DNA of 64,000 bases. It comes from Streptomyces sp. STR69 (lineage in GTDB: Bacteria > Actinomycetota > Actinomycetes > Streptomycetales > Streptomycetaceae). Each line of letters begins with the position of its first letter. Position 1 is the first letter of the stretch. The notes below the pieces were generated by a model that saw nothing but the letters and a program-made list of their open reading frames with translations, did not search any database and was not told where the DNA came from. The DNA lies in NCBI RefSeq assembly GCF_024519455.1, contig NZ_JALJRY010000024.1, positions 1-64,000 of the forward strand, given 5' to 3'. Below are positions 45,122-52,942 of this stretch, piece by piece. The position numbers and the translations under genes are program-made.

Positions 45122-46330
45122 ATGGCTGACGAGACGATCGGCATCGTCGGCGCCGGCATCGTGGGCCTGGCCACCGCCCGCGAGATCGCCCTGCGCCGCC
45201 CCGGCACCCGGGTCGTGGTCCTGGAGAAGGAACACGAGGTCGCCGTCCACCAGACCGGCCACAACTCCGGGGTCGTGCACGCCGGCATCTACTACGCGCC
45301 GGGCAGCCTCAAGGCCGACCTGTGCGTCCGGGGCGTATCGATCCTGCGCGAGTACTGCCAGGACCGCGGCCTGCCGTACGAGGAGATCGGCAAGCTCGTC
45401 GTGGCCGTACGGCCGGACGAACTGGGTCGGATGGAGAACCTGTACGAGCGGGCCAGGAACAACCATGTCCCCGAACTCCGCAGGATCTCCCAGGAAGAGA
45501 TCAAGGAGCTGGAGCCGCATGTGGGCGGTATCGCGGCCCTGCACTCCCCGCGCACCGCGATCACCGACTACCCGGCGGTCGCCCGCGAGTTCGCCAAGGA
45601 CATCGAGGCCTCCGGCGGCGAGGTGCGGCTCGGCTTCCCGGTCACGTCCATCACCACCGTGCCGGGCGGTATCGAGGTCGCGTCCGGGCAGGAGTGTGTG
45701 CGGGTCGACCGGCTGATCCTCTGCGCGGGGCTGCACTCCGACGCCGTGGCAAAGCTGGCGCAGGACAAGAAGGCGCCGAAGATCGTGCCGTTCCGGGGCG
45801 AGTACATGCTCCTCAAACCGGAGCGCACACACCTGGTGCGCGGGCTCGTCTACCCGGTGCCGGACCCCCGTTACCCCTTCCTCGGCGTGCACTTCACCCC
45901 GCGTGTCGACGGCAGCGTGGAGGTCGGCCCGAACGCCGTCCTCGCCCTGGCCCGGGAGGGCTACAAGCTCGGCCGCTTCTCGCTGAAGGATCTCGCCGGA
46001 CTCGCCGCCTACCCCGGCACCTGGCGGATGGCCGCCCAGCACTGGCGGACCGGCATCAAGGAGTACCGCGGCTCGCTGTCCGCGTCGGTCTTCATGAAGG
46101 ACGCGAAGCTGTACGTCCCCGGTGTCGGCGTCTCCGACGTCGTACGCGGCGGGGCTGGCGTCCGGGCCCAGGCACTGGACCCCGACGGCACGCTCGTGGA
46201 CGACTTCCGCATCCATCGGGTCGGCCGGATCACCGCTGTGCGCAACGCGCCCTCGCCGGCCGCCACCGCCTCCATGGCGATCGCCGAGCACATCGTCGAG
46301 GCCGTGTTCAGCGCCTCGTCCGCAAACTGA
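45122..46330 (+). CDS. lhgO: L-2-hydroxyglutarate oxidase (LhgO family)
   Basis: 402 residues from ATG 45122, 6 nt after GAGGAGG; the ATG at 45116 directly abuts that site. FAD-binding TIGIVGAGIVGLATAREIALR, then EVAVHQTGHNSGVVHAGIYYAPGSLKADLC, the diagnostic LhgO stretch, and VRGGAGVRAQALDPDGTLVDDF near the end. Oxidises L-2-hydroxyglutarate to 2-oxoglutarate. Here it may act on a related 2-hydroxyacid produced by the pathway. Confidence 0.9.
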   Translation: MADETIGIVGAGIVGLATAREIALRRPGTRVVVLEKEHEVAVHQTGHNSGVVHAGIYYAPGSLKADLCVRGVSILREYCQDRGLPYEEIGKLVVAVRPDELGRMENLYERARNNHVPELRRISQEEIKELEPHVGGIAALHSPRTAITDYPAVAREFAKDIEASGGEVRLGFPVTSITTVPGGIEVASGQECVRVDRLILCAGLHSDAVAKLAQDKKAPKIVPFRGEYMLLKPERTHLVRGLVYPVPDPRYPFLGVHFTPRVDGSVEVGPNAVLALAREGYKLGRFSLKDLAGLAAYPGTWRMAAQHWRTGIKEYRGSLSASVFMKDAKLYVPGVGVSDVVRGGAGVRAQALDPDGTLVDDFRIHRVGRITAVRNAPSPAATASMAIAEHIVEAVFSASSAN

Positions 46331-46368
46331 GAATGCCCTGCGTACAGCGGTGTTTCGCGCAACTACTG

Positions 46369-46413
46369 CTTGCACTCCCAGCGCTCGGCAAGGCCCCGTC
46401 GCCCGCCTAGCGT
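46369..46413 (+). promoter_or_regulatory. CTTGC-type promoter of the amidohydrolase operon
   Basis: CTTGCACTCCCAG starts at 46369 and -10 TAGCGT at 46408-46413, a 39-nt offset identical to that at 34993/35032. GCGTACAGC at 46340 also recurs as GCGTGCAGC at 34979. Fits an activator site just upstream of the -35 region. Confidence 0.5.
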
Positions 46414-46452
46414 TCCTTCCGTAAAGACCGTTCGAGAGAAAGAGTTCCGGAC

Positions 46453-47313
46453 ATGTTCGTTGTCGACACGCAGATCCACATCTGGAAGGAAGAGACCCCG
46501 GACCGCCCCTGGGTCCCGGGCGCGCGCGAGCGCATCCGTCTCAACGGACACCGCGAGGACCCCTTCTCGTACGAGGAGGCCCTGGAGCTGATGGACGAGG
46601 CCGGCGTGAACCGGGCCCTGATCCTGCCGCCGTCCTGGGAGGGGGACCGTATCGACTACGCCCTGGAGGCCTGCGAGGCGCACCCCGACCGCTTCGGGAT
46701 CATGGCGCGCATCCCGCAGAACAAGCCCGAAGAGGGCAAGGCGATGCTGGCGGACTTCGCGCAGAACCCGCATGTGAAGGGCACGCGCCTGACCTTCCAC
46801 CGGCCGCAGGACCGCAACTGGATGATCGACGGCACCAACGACTGGTACTGGCCGATCGCCGAGGAGCTGCGCGTCCCGACGATGGTCCACGCGCCCATCT
46901 GGAAGCGGGAGTTGGGCGAGATCGCCGCCAAGCACCCCGAGCTGAAGATCATCATCGACCACATGGGCATCATGGCCCGCTGTGTCGACGACGCGATCGG
47001 TTACTGGGTCTCGGAGACCGCCGACCTGGCCGCCCACCCCAACATCTACGTGAAGCTCTCGGCGCTCCCGGGCTACTCCACGCAGCCGTTCCCGAACAAC
47101 AACATCCAGAAGTACGTGCGCGAGATGGTCGACAAGATGGGCCCGCAGCGCTGCTTCTACGGCACCGACATCACGCGGCTGCTCGGGCACGGCATCACCT
47201 ACACCGACACGATCGAGCAGTTCACCAAGCACTGGGACTTCACGCCCGAGGAGCTTGAATGGATCATGGGCCGCGGTATCTCCGAGGTCCTGAACTGGCC
47301 GATCGAGGGCTGA
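46453..47313 (+). CDS. Amidohydrolase family (amidohydro_2) protein
   Basis: 286 residues, a TIM-barrel amidohydrolase of the lactonase/decarboxylase branch. Strand-1 motif is VVDTQIHIW, with Gln in place of the first metal His; other candidate ligands are His in TMVHAPIWK, IIIDHMGIM and Asp in FYGTDITRLL. Relatives include 2-pyrone-4,6-dicarboxylate lactonase (LigI) and L-rhamnonolactonase. A LigI-like role would link to the 4-oxalomesaconate genes at 29-32 kb, but this is inference only. Confidence 0.85.
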   Translation: MFVVDTQIHIWKEETPDRPWVPGARERIRLNGHREDPFSYEEALELMDEAGVNRALILPPSWEGDRIDYALEACEAHPDRFGIMARIPQNKPEEGKAMLADFAQNPHVKGTRLTFHRPQDRNWMIDGTNDWYWPIAEELRVPTMVHAPIWKRELGEIAAKHPELKIIIDHMGIMARCVDDAIGYWVSETADLAAHPNIYVKLSALPGYSTQPFPNNNIQKYVREMVDKMGPQRCFYGTDITRLLGHGITYTDTIEQFTKHWDFTPEELEWIMGRGISEVLNWPIEG

Positions 47314-47326
47314 GGAAGCGCGAGAG

Positions 47327-49036
47327 ATGACCGACACCACCAACACCCCGGGCGCCGACGGCGGCGATGCTCTCGTTACCGCCTTCAACGCCGTCGGCGC
47401 CGACTACATCTTCTGCTCCTCGGGCTCCGAGTGGGCCCCGGTCTGGGAGTCCCTGGCCCGCCGCCACCGCGACGGACTGCCCTGCCCGCAGTACCTGGAC
47501 CTGACCCACGAGACGGTCGCCGTCGGCATGGCCACCGGCTACGGACTCGTCAAGCGCCGGCCGCAGGGCGTGCTGCTGCACGCGGCCCCCGGTCTGCTCC
47601 AGGGTTCGATGGCCGTGCACGGGGCGCTGCTCGCGGGCGTCCCGATGGTGGTCAGCTCCTCGGAGTCGACCACCTACGGCGACGGCCCCGGCCAGGACCC
47701 GGGCGGCCAGTGGTACCGCAACCTGTCCGTCGTGGGCGGCCCGCACCAGATCGCACAGCCCTTCACCAAGTGGTCCAACGAGGCCGCCAGCGTCCACACC
47801 CTTCCTACGATGGTGACGCGGGCGGCGGAACTGGCGTGGCGTGCCCCGGCGGGACCGGCGTACCTCAACGTCCCCCTGGAGATCCTCCTGGAGGAGTGGG
47901 ACGGCCGCGAGGCGAAGCCCATCGTGGCGCCCGGCTCCACGCACAGCTCGCCCGAAGAGGTCGACCCGGTCGCCCAGTTGATCCGCGAGGCGAAGAACCC
48001 GGTCGTCGTCACGGAGACCGCAGGGCGCGAGGCGGGCGGCTTCGAGGCCCTCGTCGCCTTCGCGGAGGCGTGGAACATCCCCGTCGTCGAACCCGACTCG
48101 GCGGTCTGCGGCAACTTCCCGCGCACCCACCCGCTGCACGCCGGCAGCGACATCGGCCCGTGGATGGACGAGGCGGACCTGATCCTTCTGGTCAACTGCC
48201 GTGCCCCCTTCTACCCGCCCTCGCGCCGCCCCTCCAAGGCGACCGTCGTCGTCATCGACGAGGTGCCGCAGCGTCCCCACGTCGTCTACCAAGTCCTGTT
48301 CGCCGACAAGTACTTGGAAGGCAACGTCGCCAACACCCTGCGCCAGCTGACCAAGCGGGCGAAGGATCTCGACGGGACGGCAGTGGCGGAACGCAGGGCC
48401 GCACAGGACGCCCGCTTCGCGGCCGAGCAGACGGCGATCACCCAGGCCGAGACAAAGGCCGCCAACGCCGAGGGCATCGACCCGGTGCTCGTCGCCGCGA
48501 CCCTGCGCAAGCTGCTGGAGGGCCGGGACGGGATCGTCGTCGACGAGACCATCACCCACAGCCGTGTCGTCAAGCGCCATGTCCGAACCGCCGACCCCGA
48601 CTCGTACTTCTACGTCCAGGGCGGCCTCGGCCAGGGCATCGCGGTCGCGCTCGGCGTCAAACTCGCCGTCCAGGAACGCCCGGTGGTGCTCACCATCGGG
48701 GACGGCGCGTTCACCTACAACCCGGTCATCCAGTCGTACGACGCCTCGAACGCCTACGAACTCCCTTTGCTGATCGTGGTGTTCAACAACCGCGTCTACA
48801 AGTCGATGAACCTCAACCACCGCAGGTTCTACCCCGAGGGCGCCGCCGCCGACACCGGTGAGTGGCTCGGTACCGATCTGCACCGGCTGCCCCGGCTCGC
48901 CGCGTTCGCCGAGCCGTTCGGGATGCACGCCGAGACGGTCGACGCGCCCGAGGCGCTCGCCCCCGCGCTGGAGCGTGCGCTCAAGGCCGTGTCGGAGGGC
49001 ACCACCGCCGTCGTCGACGTACTCGTCACCCGCTGA
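47327..49036 (+). CDS. Thiamine-diphosphate-dependent enzyme (acetolactate synthase/benzoylformate decarboxylase-like)
   Basis: 569 residues. PYR domain with the activating Glu in LTHETVAVGMATGYGL; PP-domain ThDP motif TIGDGAFTYNPVIQSYDASNAYELPLLIVVFNN. Between them is an intact central domain (residues 200-340). It lies 13 nt after the amidohydrolase. Members decarboxylate 2-ketoacids or make and cleave acyloins; the substrate is unknown. It pairs with the Ldh-type dehydrogenase encoded next, so keto/hydroxy acid processing is likely. Confidence 0.9.
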   Translation: MTDTTNTPGADGGDALVTAFNAVGADYIFCSSGSEWAPVWESLARRHRDGLPCPQYLDLTHETVAVGMATGYGLVKRRPQGVLLHAAPGLLQGSMAVHGALLAGVPMVVSSSESTTYGDGPGQDPGGQWYRNLSVVGGPHQIAQPFTKWSNEAASVHTLPTMVTRAAELAWRAPAGPAYLNVPLEILLEEWDGREAKPIVAPGSTHSSPEEVDPVAQLIREAKNPVVVTETAGREAGGFEALVAFAEAWNIPVVEPDSAVCGNFPRTHPLHAGSDIGPWMDEADLILLVNCRAPFYPPSRRPSKATVVVIDEVPQRPHVVYQVLFADKYLEGNVANTLRQLTKRAKDLDGTAVAERRAAQDARFAAEQTAITQAETKAANAEGIDPVLVAATLRKLLEGRDGIVVDETITHSRVVKRHVRTADPDSYFYVQGGLGQGIAVALGVKLAVQERPVVLTIGDGAFTYNPVIQSYDASNAYELPLLIVVFNNRVYKSMNLNHRRFYPEGAAADTGEWLGTDLHRLPRLAAFAEPFGMHAETVDAPEALAPALERALKAVSEGTTAVVDVLVTR

Positions 49037-49057
49037 ACCAGGAAGGCATCCGCCACC

Positions 49058-50137
49058 ATGTCCGACACCGCAACGCCCAAGCCGGGCAAGGTCCTTGTCG
49101 CCGCCGACGATCTGCGCACCTTCTCCGCCGCTCTCCTGGAGAAGGGCGGCCTGAACGTCGAGCAGGCGCGCACCACCGCCGACGTGTTCGTGTGGGCCGC
49201 GCTGCGCGGCGTCGACTCGCACGGCATCGCCCGCGTCCCCGCCTACCTGGAGCTGCTGGCCAAGGGCGTGGCCAACGCCGACGCCGACATCAGGATCGAG
49301 TCCACCGCCCCGGCCGCCGCCGTGCTGGACGCCGACCGTGCCCCCGGCCCGGTCGCCCTCAGCGCAGCCGCCGACGAGGCGGTAACCCGGGCCAGGACCA
49401 GTGGAGTTGCCGCCGTGGGGGTCCGCCGGACCGTCCACACCGGCGCCATCGGCTACTACGTGTCGAAGATCGCCGAGCAGGGCCTCGTCGGTATCGGCTA
49501 CGTCGCCGGGATGCCCAACATGGGCTACACCGGCGTCAAGGGCGCCGCCGTGGCGACCAGCCCGCTCGCCATCGCCGTACCGGCCTCGGCGCATGCCCCC
49601 CTGCTGCTCGACATGGCGACCGCCACCATCGCCCTGGGCAAGATCCGCCAGGCGAAGGCGAGCGGTACCCTGCTGCCCGAGGGCGCTGCCGCGACCGCAG
49701 ACGGAACCTCGACCACCGATCCCGAACTGGCCGTCATGCCACTGCCGTTGGGCGGCGCCAAGGGGGCCGGGATGTCCCTCGCGTTCGAACTGCTCACCAG
49801 TGTGCTGGTCGGCGCGCCGATCTTCGCCGCGTTCCACTCGGACGACCCGCAGGGCCGCAAGCACCGCCAGAACGCGCTGCTCATCGCTCTTGACCCGGCG
49901 GCCTTCGGTGACCCGGCCGCCTTCACCGAAGCGGTCGACGCGACACTGGCCACCCTCAAGCAACTGCCGCCGGCGGACGACGCTGAAGGCGTCTTCTACC
50001 CCGGCGAGCGCAGCGCGGCGGTCGCCGAGGGACGCGCTGCGAAGGGCATTCCCGTGGCGCCGAAGGTGTGGCGTGAACTGACCGAGGCGGCAGGCAAGTT
50101 CGGCCTCGTTCCGCCGGAGCCGGTGCCGTCGGTGTGA
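49058..50137 (+). CDS. Ldh family oxidoreductase (malate/L-lactate dehydrogenase type 2)
   Basis: 359 residues. The Ldh_2 family signature with the catalytic His in GVDSHGIARVPAYLELL near residue 52; NAD-binding region GYVAGMPNMGYTGVKG and SPLAIAVPA; GGAKGAGMSLAFELLTSVLVG. Oxidises 2-hydroxy acids or reduces 2-keto acids or imines with NAD(P). Final gene of the amidohydrolase-ThDP enzyme operon; a strong terminator follows. Confidence 0.92.
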   Translation: MSDTATPKPGKVLVAADDLRTFSAALLEKGGLNVEQARTTADVFVWAALRGVDSHGIARVPAYLELLAKGVANADADIRIESTAPAAAVLDADRAPGPVALSAAADEAVTRARTSGVAAVGVRRTVHTGAIGYYVSKIAEQGLVGIGYVAGMPNMGYTGVKGAAVATSPLAIAVPASAHAPLLLDMATATIALGKIRQAKASGTLLPEGAAATADGTSTTDPELAVMPLPLGGAKGAGMSLAFELLTSVLVGAPIFAAFHSDDPQGRKHRQNALLIALDPAAFGDPAAFTEAVDATLATLKQLPPADDAEGVFYPGERSAAVAEGRAAKGIPVAPKVWRELTEAAGKFGLVPPEPVPSV

Positions 50138-50145
50138 CCCGGCGG

Positions 50146-50185
50146 CACTTCGCCGACCGTCCTGGAGAGGGCGGTCGGCGAAGTG
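50146..50185. terminator. Bidirectional terminator
   Basis: Perfect 14-bp stem CACTTCGCCGACCG / CGGTCGGCGAAGTG with a 12-nt loop between the convergent Ldh-type gene and the esterase gene. Confidence 0.8.
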
Positions 50186-50204
50186 TGTTGTCCGCGCGGG
50201 TGGT

Positions 50205-51140
50205 TCAGCCGGTACCCACGGCCTCCCGTACCTGACGGGCGATCAACGCATAGGTCTGCAGGGCCCGTTCGTCATCCGTGCCGTCGTAGCCGTGGTCGGC
50301 TCCGGCGACGTCCACGTGCTCCACCAGAGCGCCCGCCGTACGCAACCGGTCGGCGTAGCGCACGCCTTCGGCCTTGAGCAGGTCGTACTCCGCCGTGACG
50401 ACCAGCGCCGGCGCGATGCCCTTGAGGTCCGCGGTGTCCGAGGGGTGGGCGGGCGACACCAGCCGGTCGGCACGCACCTTCGGATCCGGGACGTACGAGG
50501 TGTCGAAGACCTCGGCCATCCAGGGCCGCAGCACCGGCTTGGCGATGGCGGCCCGCTTGTCCTTCGCGCTGGTCGCGAGGTCCAGCGGCGGATAGTGCAG
50601 CACCTGGAGCGCGATCGGGGGACCGCCCTCCTCCAGCGCCTGCCGGGCCACCGCCGCTGCGAGTCCGCCCCCGGCGCTCTGGCCGCCCACGGTGAGTCGG
50701 CCGCCGTCCCAGCCCTGTTCGGCGCCGTGCTCCGCGATCCACCGGACGACCTCGAAGGCCTGCCGGGGCGGTGCGGGGAACGGGTGCTGCGGTGCGACGA
50801 CGTAGTCGACGTTGACCACTACGACACCTGCCTCCACCGCGAGGAAACGGCACAGCGGGTCGTCGAGTTCGGTCAGCGGCACGACGTAACCACCGCCGTG
50901 GAAGTTCACGTGCACCGGCGGAGGCGGACCTTCGCCGGCCGGCAGATACACCGTGGCGCGCGCCGGGGCGACCGCGGTCGGGATCGTCAACTCCCGTGTG
51001 GTGCGCGGGAATTGCGGGAACCGCTGATGCGAGGAGGCGGCGGAGCCGCGCCCGCTCGGACGCCGGTCCGCCATCAGGGAGAGGCGCTGCAGGGACTTGG
51101 CGGCGAAGGCGGCCACCGTCGGCCGGGCCAGAACAGACAT
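50205..51140 (-). CDS. HSL-type alpha/beta hydrolase (esterase)
   Basis: 311 residues from ATG 51140 with GGAG upstream; the frame could extend to 51311 without a better start. Hormone-sensitive-lipase family motifs: oxyanion hole NFHGGGYV, nucleophile Ser in VGGQSAGGGLA, Asp in VTAEYDLLKAEG, His in AGADHGYDG. Cytoplasmic carboxylesterase; no signal peptide. Convergent with the catabolic operon. Confidence 0.9.
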   Translation of the reverse strand: MSVLARPTVAAFAAKSLQRLSLMADRRPSGRGSAASSHQRFPQFPRTTRELTIPTAVAPARATVYLPAGEGPPPPVHVNFHGGGYVVPLTELDDPLCRFLAVEAGVVVVNVDYVVAPQHPFPAPPRQAFEVVRWIAEHGAEQGWDGGRLTVGGQSAGGGLAAAVARQALEEGGPPIALQVLHYPPLDLATSAKDKRAAIAKPVLRPWMAEVFDTSYVPDPKVRADRLVSPAHPSDTADLKGIAPALVVTAEYDLLKAEGVRYADRLRTAGALVEHVDVAGADHGYDGTDDERALQTYALIARQVREAVGTG

Positions 51141-51299
51141 ACCGCTCCATTCATGGAGTGTGCGCGACGGGGGAGTGCAGTCCGAGCGTCGGGGTCGATC
51201 GACAGGATTCCTGGCGATGGCTAGGGCGACGATAACACGGAGGTATTCCGGGCGGATGCTGTGATCGGCGCTGTTGAGGGGGGTGGGTGGGTCTCTGAA

Positions 51300-51366
51300 A
51301 AAGTGTGTCACTTACTCGTGCGAGCGTCACACTTTCGCAAGGCTCCCCCCGGGGAGGGGGGGAGCC
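51300..51366 (-). terminator. Two stacked inverted repeats downstream of the M56 gene
   Basis: GGCTCCCCCC / GGGGGGAGCC (51341-51350, 51357-51366) forms a 10-bp GC stem with a 6-nt loop, 10 nt past the M56 stop; beyond it AAAGTGTG / CACACTTT (51300-51307, 51328-51335) form a second, weaker repeat followed on the minus strand by TT. Reads best as a terminator of the BlaI-M56 transcript. The second repeat, containing the dyad AAGTG-TGT-CACTT, could also be an operator for the esterase. Confidence 0.5.
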
Positions 51367-51375
51367 GCACACCGG

Positions 51376-52383
51376 TCAGTGGTGGTGGGCGGGTCCGTCC
51401 AAGTGCACGTGTTCACAGCACAGCCCGCGCGGCGGGACCGCCGGAGCCGCCGACGTGGCCGCCACCTGAGCCGTCACGCACGCCGCGTGCTGTGCGGTCT
51501 CGATCATCTGCTCGCTGTCGGTCGCGGCATCGGCCAGGCTCGCGCAGCACACCACGAGCAGTGCCGCGCCCGCGACGAACGGCAGCGCCCGGCGCGGGGG
51601 AGGAGGCGCCAACAGCGCCCGCACTCGCTGCGGCACCGCCCCGCCGGTCGCGGCCAGCACCGGGCGGGATCGGTTCGCCGAGGTGGCGAGCGCCGCCCGG
51701 CCCACGGCACGGGCGACCACCGCACGATCGCCGACGCGCACCGCGGCCTCCTCGTCGGCCCAGCGCTCCAGGACGAAACCGCCGGCCGCGGACAGTGGCC
51801 GTAGCAGCGGATTCACGGCGGCGGAGAGTCGCCAGAGGGTCTGGAAGAGGTGGTGCCGACCGTGCAGATGGGCCCGCTCGTGCGCGAGCAGCGCCTCGCG
51901 TTCGCGATCGCCCAGGCAGCGCAGCATCCCGCGCGACACCACGATCCGCCCCGGTTTCCCCGGCAGCGCGAAGGCCTCCGGTGTCGCCATGTCGAGAACG
52001 GCCAACTCCGTGTCGCCGGGCAGCTGTTGGCATTCGCGGCGGGCCCAGCGCAGGTGCCGTAGCTGACGTGTGGTGGTGACGGCGAGGCTCGCGACGGACG
52101 CGAGGAGGGCGAGTGCGGCGGTCCCGGCGACCGTGAGGTAGACGGGGTCGGAGGCGCGTACGGCGGCGACCGACCACTGCCCCTCCTCGGCGACCTCGGG
52201 GATCTGCGCAAGGCCCGCGAACGCCAGCAGTCCCAGGGAGCCGAGCCAGCCCAGCGATGCCACCAGTGCCGCGGAGGCCAGCGACCAGGCCGCCGGGCGC
52301 GGGGCCAGCAGAGGGGCGGCGCGGGGTGCGAACACCGCGATCACCATGGTGATCAGCAGGGGGACGTACACACTGATCAGCAC
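51376..52383 (-). CDS. M56 family (BlaR1-like) membrane metallopeptidase
   Basis: 335 residues. N-terminal hydrophobic helices, then a cytoplasmic-facing zinc protease motif LLAHERAHLHGRHH (HExxH) near residue 175 and WADEEAAVR with the third ligand Glu. The C-terminus ends in a Cys/His-rich stretch GLCCEHVHLDGPAHHH, unusual for M56 proteins and suggestive of metal binding. Follows the BlaI gene by 4 nt; in BlaR1-BlaI systems the protease inactivates the repressor on signal. Confidence 0.9.
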   Translation of the reverse strand: MLISVYVPLLITMVIAVFAPRAAPLLAPRPAAWSLASAALVASLGWLGSLGLLAFAGLAQIPEVAEEGQWSVAAVRASDPVYLTVAGTAALALLASVASLAVTTTRQLRHLRWARRECQQLPGDTELAVLDMATPEAFALPGKPGRIVVSRGMLRCLGDREREALLAHERAHLHGRHHLFQTLWRLSAAVNPLLRPLSAAGGFVLERWADEEAAVRVGDRAVVARAVGRAALATSANRSRPVLAATGGAVPQRVRALLAPPPPRRALPFVAGAALLVVCCASLADAATDSEQMIETAQHAACVTAQVAATSAAPAVPPRGLCCEHVHLDGPAHHH

Positions 52384-52387
52384 CGGC

Positions 52388-52813
52388 TCACGGTCCTTCG
52401 TCGGCGCGGCCGGTGTGCTGCGGCCCCTCGTGCCCGGAGAGCAGTCGCTGCAGCAACTGCTCGTCCTCCTCGGAGAGTTCGGAGACGAAGCGGGTGAGCA
52501 CCGCCTCGCGGTCGGTCCCGTGTTCCAGCAGGGAACGCATCCGCTCCGCCGTGTGCGTGGCCTCGTCGCGGGCGGGCGCGTACGCGTACCCGCGGCCCGC
52601 GCGATGCCGGACGAGCATCCCCTTGTCGTACAGGCGCGACAGGATCGTCAGCACGGTGGTGTAGGCCAGATCCCCCGGCAGTCCGTCCCTTACCTGGCGT
52701 GCGGTCAGCGGCTGGTCGGCCCCGTAGAGCGCGGCGAGAACGCCGCTCTCCAGTTCACCGCGCGCCCGCCTGCCGGACGTCGCGCCGGGTTCGTCGCTCT
52801 TCGGGTCGTGCAC
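52388..52813 (-). CDS. BlaI/MecI/CopY family repressor
   Basis: 141 residues. Winged-helix DNA-binding domain GELESGVLAALYGADQPLTARQVRDGLPGDLAYTTVLTILSRLYDKGMLVRHRAGRGYAYAPA, then the dimerisation/proteolysis region. Cognate operator pair lies 52-89 nt upstream at 52865-52902, between this gene and the divergent glycosyltransferase. Operon partner is the M56 peptidase. Confidence 0.93.
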   Translation of the reverse strand: MHDPKSDEPGATSGRRARGELESGVLAALYGADQPLTARQVRDGLPGDLAYTTVLTILSRLYDKGMLVRHRAGRGYAYAPARDEATHTAERMRSLLEHGTDREAVLTRFVSELSEEDEQLLQRLLSGHEGPQHTGRADEGP

Positions 52814-52864
52814 TGTTCACCCCACCGCCTTCCACCGCTCGGCGCCCCAGCCTACCCGCCGACC

Positions 52865-52902
52865 TACTACATGTTGTACGACGTCACCTACTACATGTTG
52901 TA
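52865..52902. promoter_or_regulatory. Tandem BlaI operators
   Basis: TACTACATGTTGTA occurs twice, at 52865-52878 and 52889-52902, 24 bp apart. Each is a near-perfect dyad of the BlaI/CopY type (TACTACA facing TGTTGTA). Being between divergent genes they should control both blaI-M56 and the glycosyltransferase operon. Confidence 0.85.
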
Positions 52903-52942
52903 GAGTTTCGCCGCTCCACTCCACCTGCGGAGGAAGAAGCCC

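Noticed and set aside
43106..46375. 1089-codon open frame on the minus strand
   Set aside because: Only the last 95 codons (ABM protein) are real; the rest is antisense to the aldehyde dehydrogenase and lhgO.
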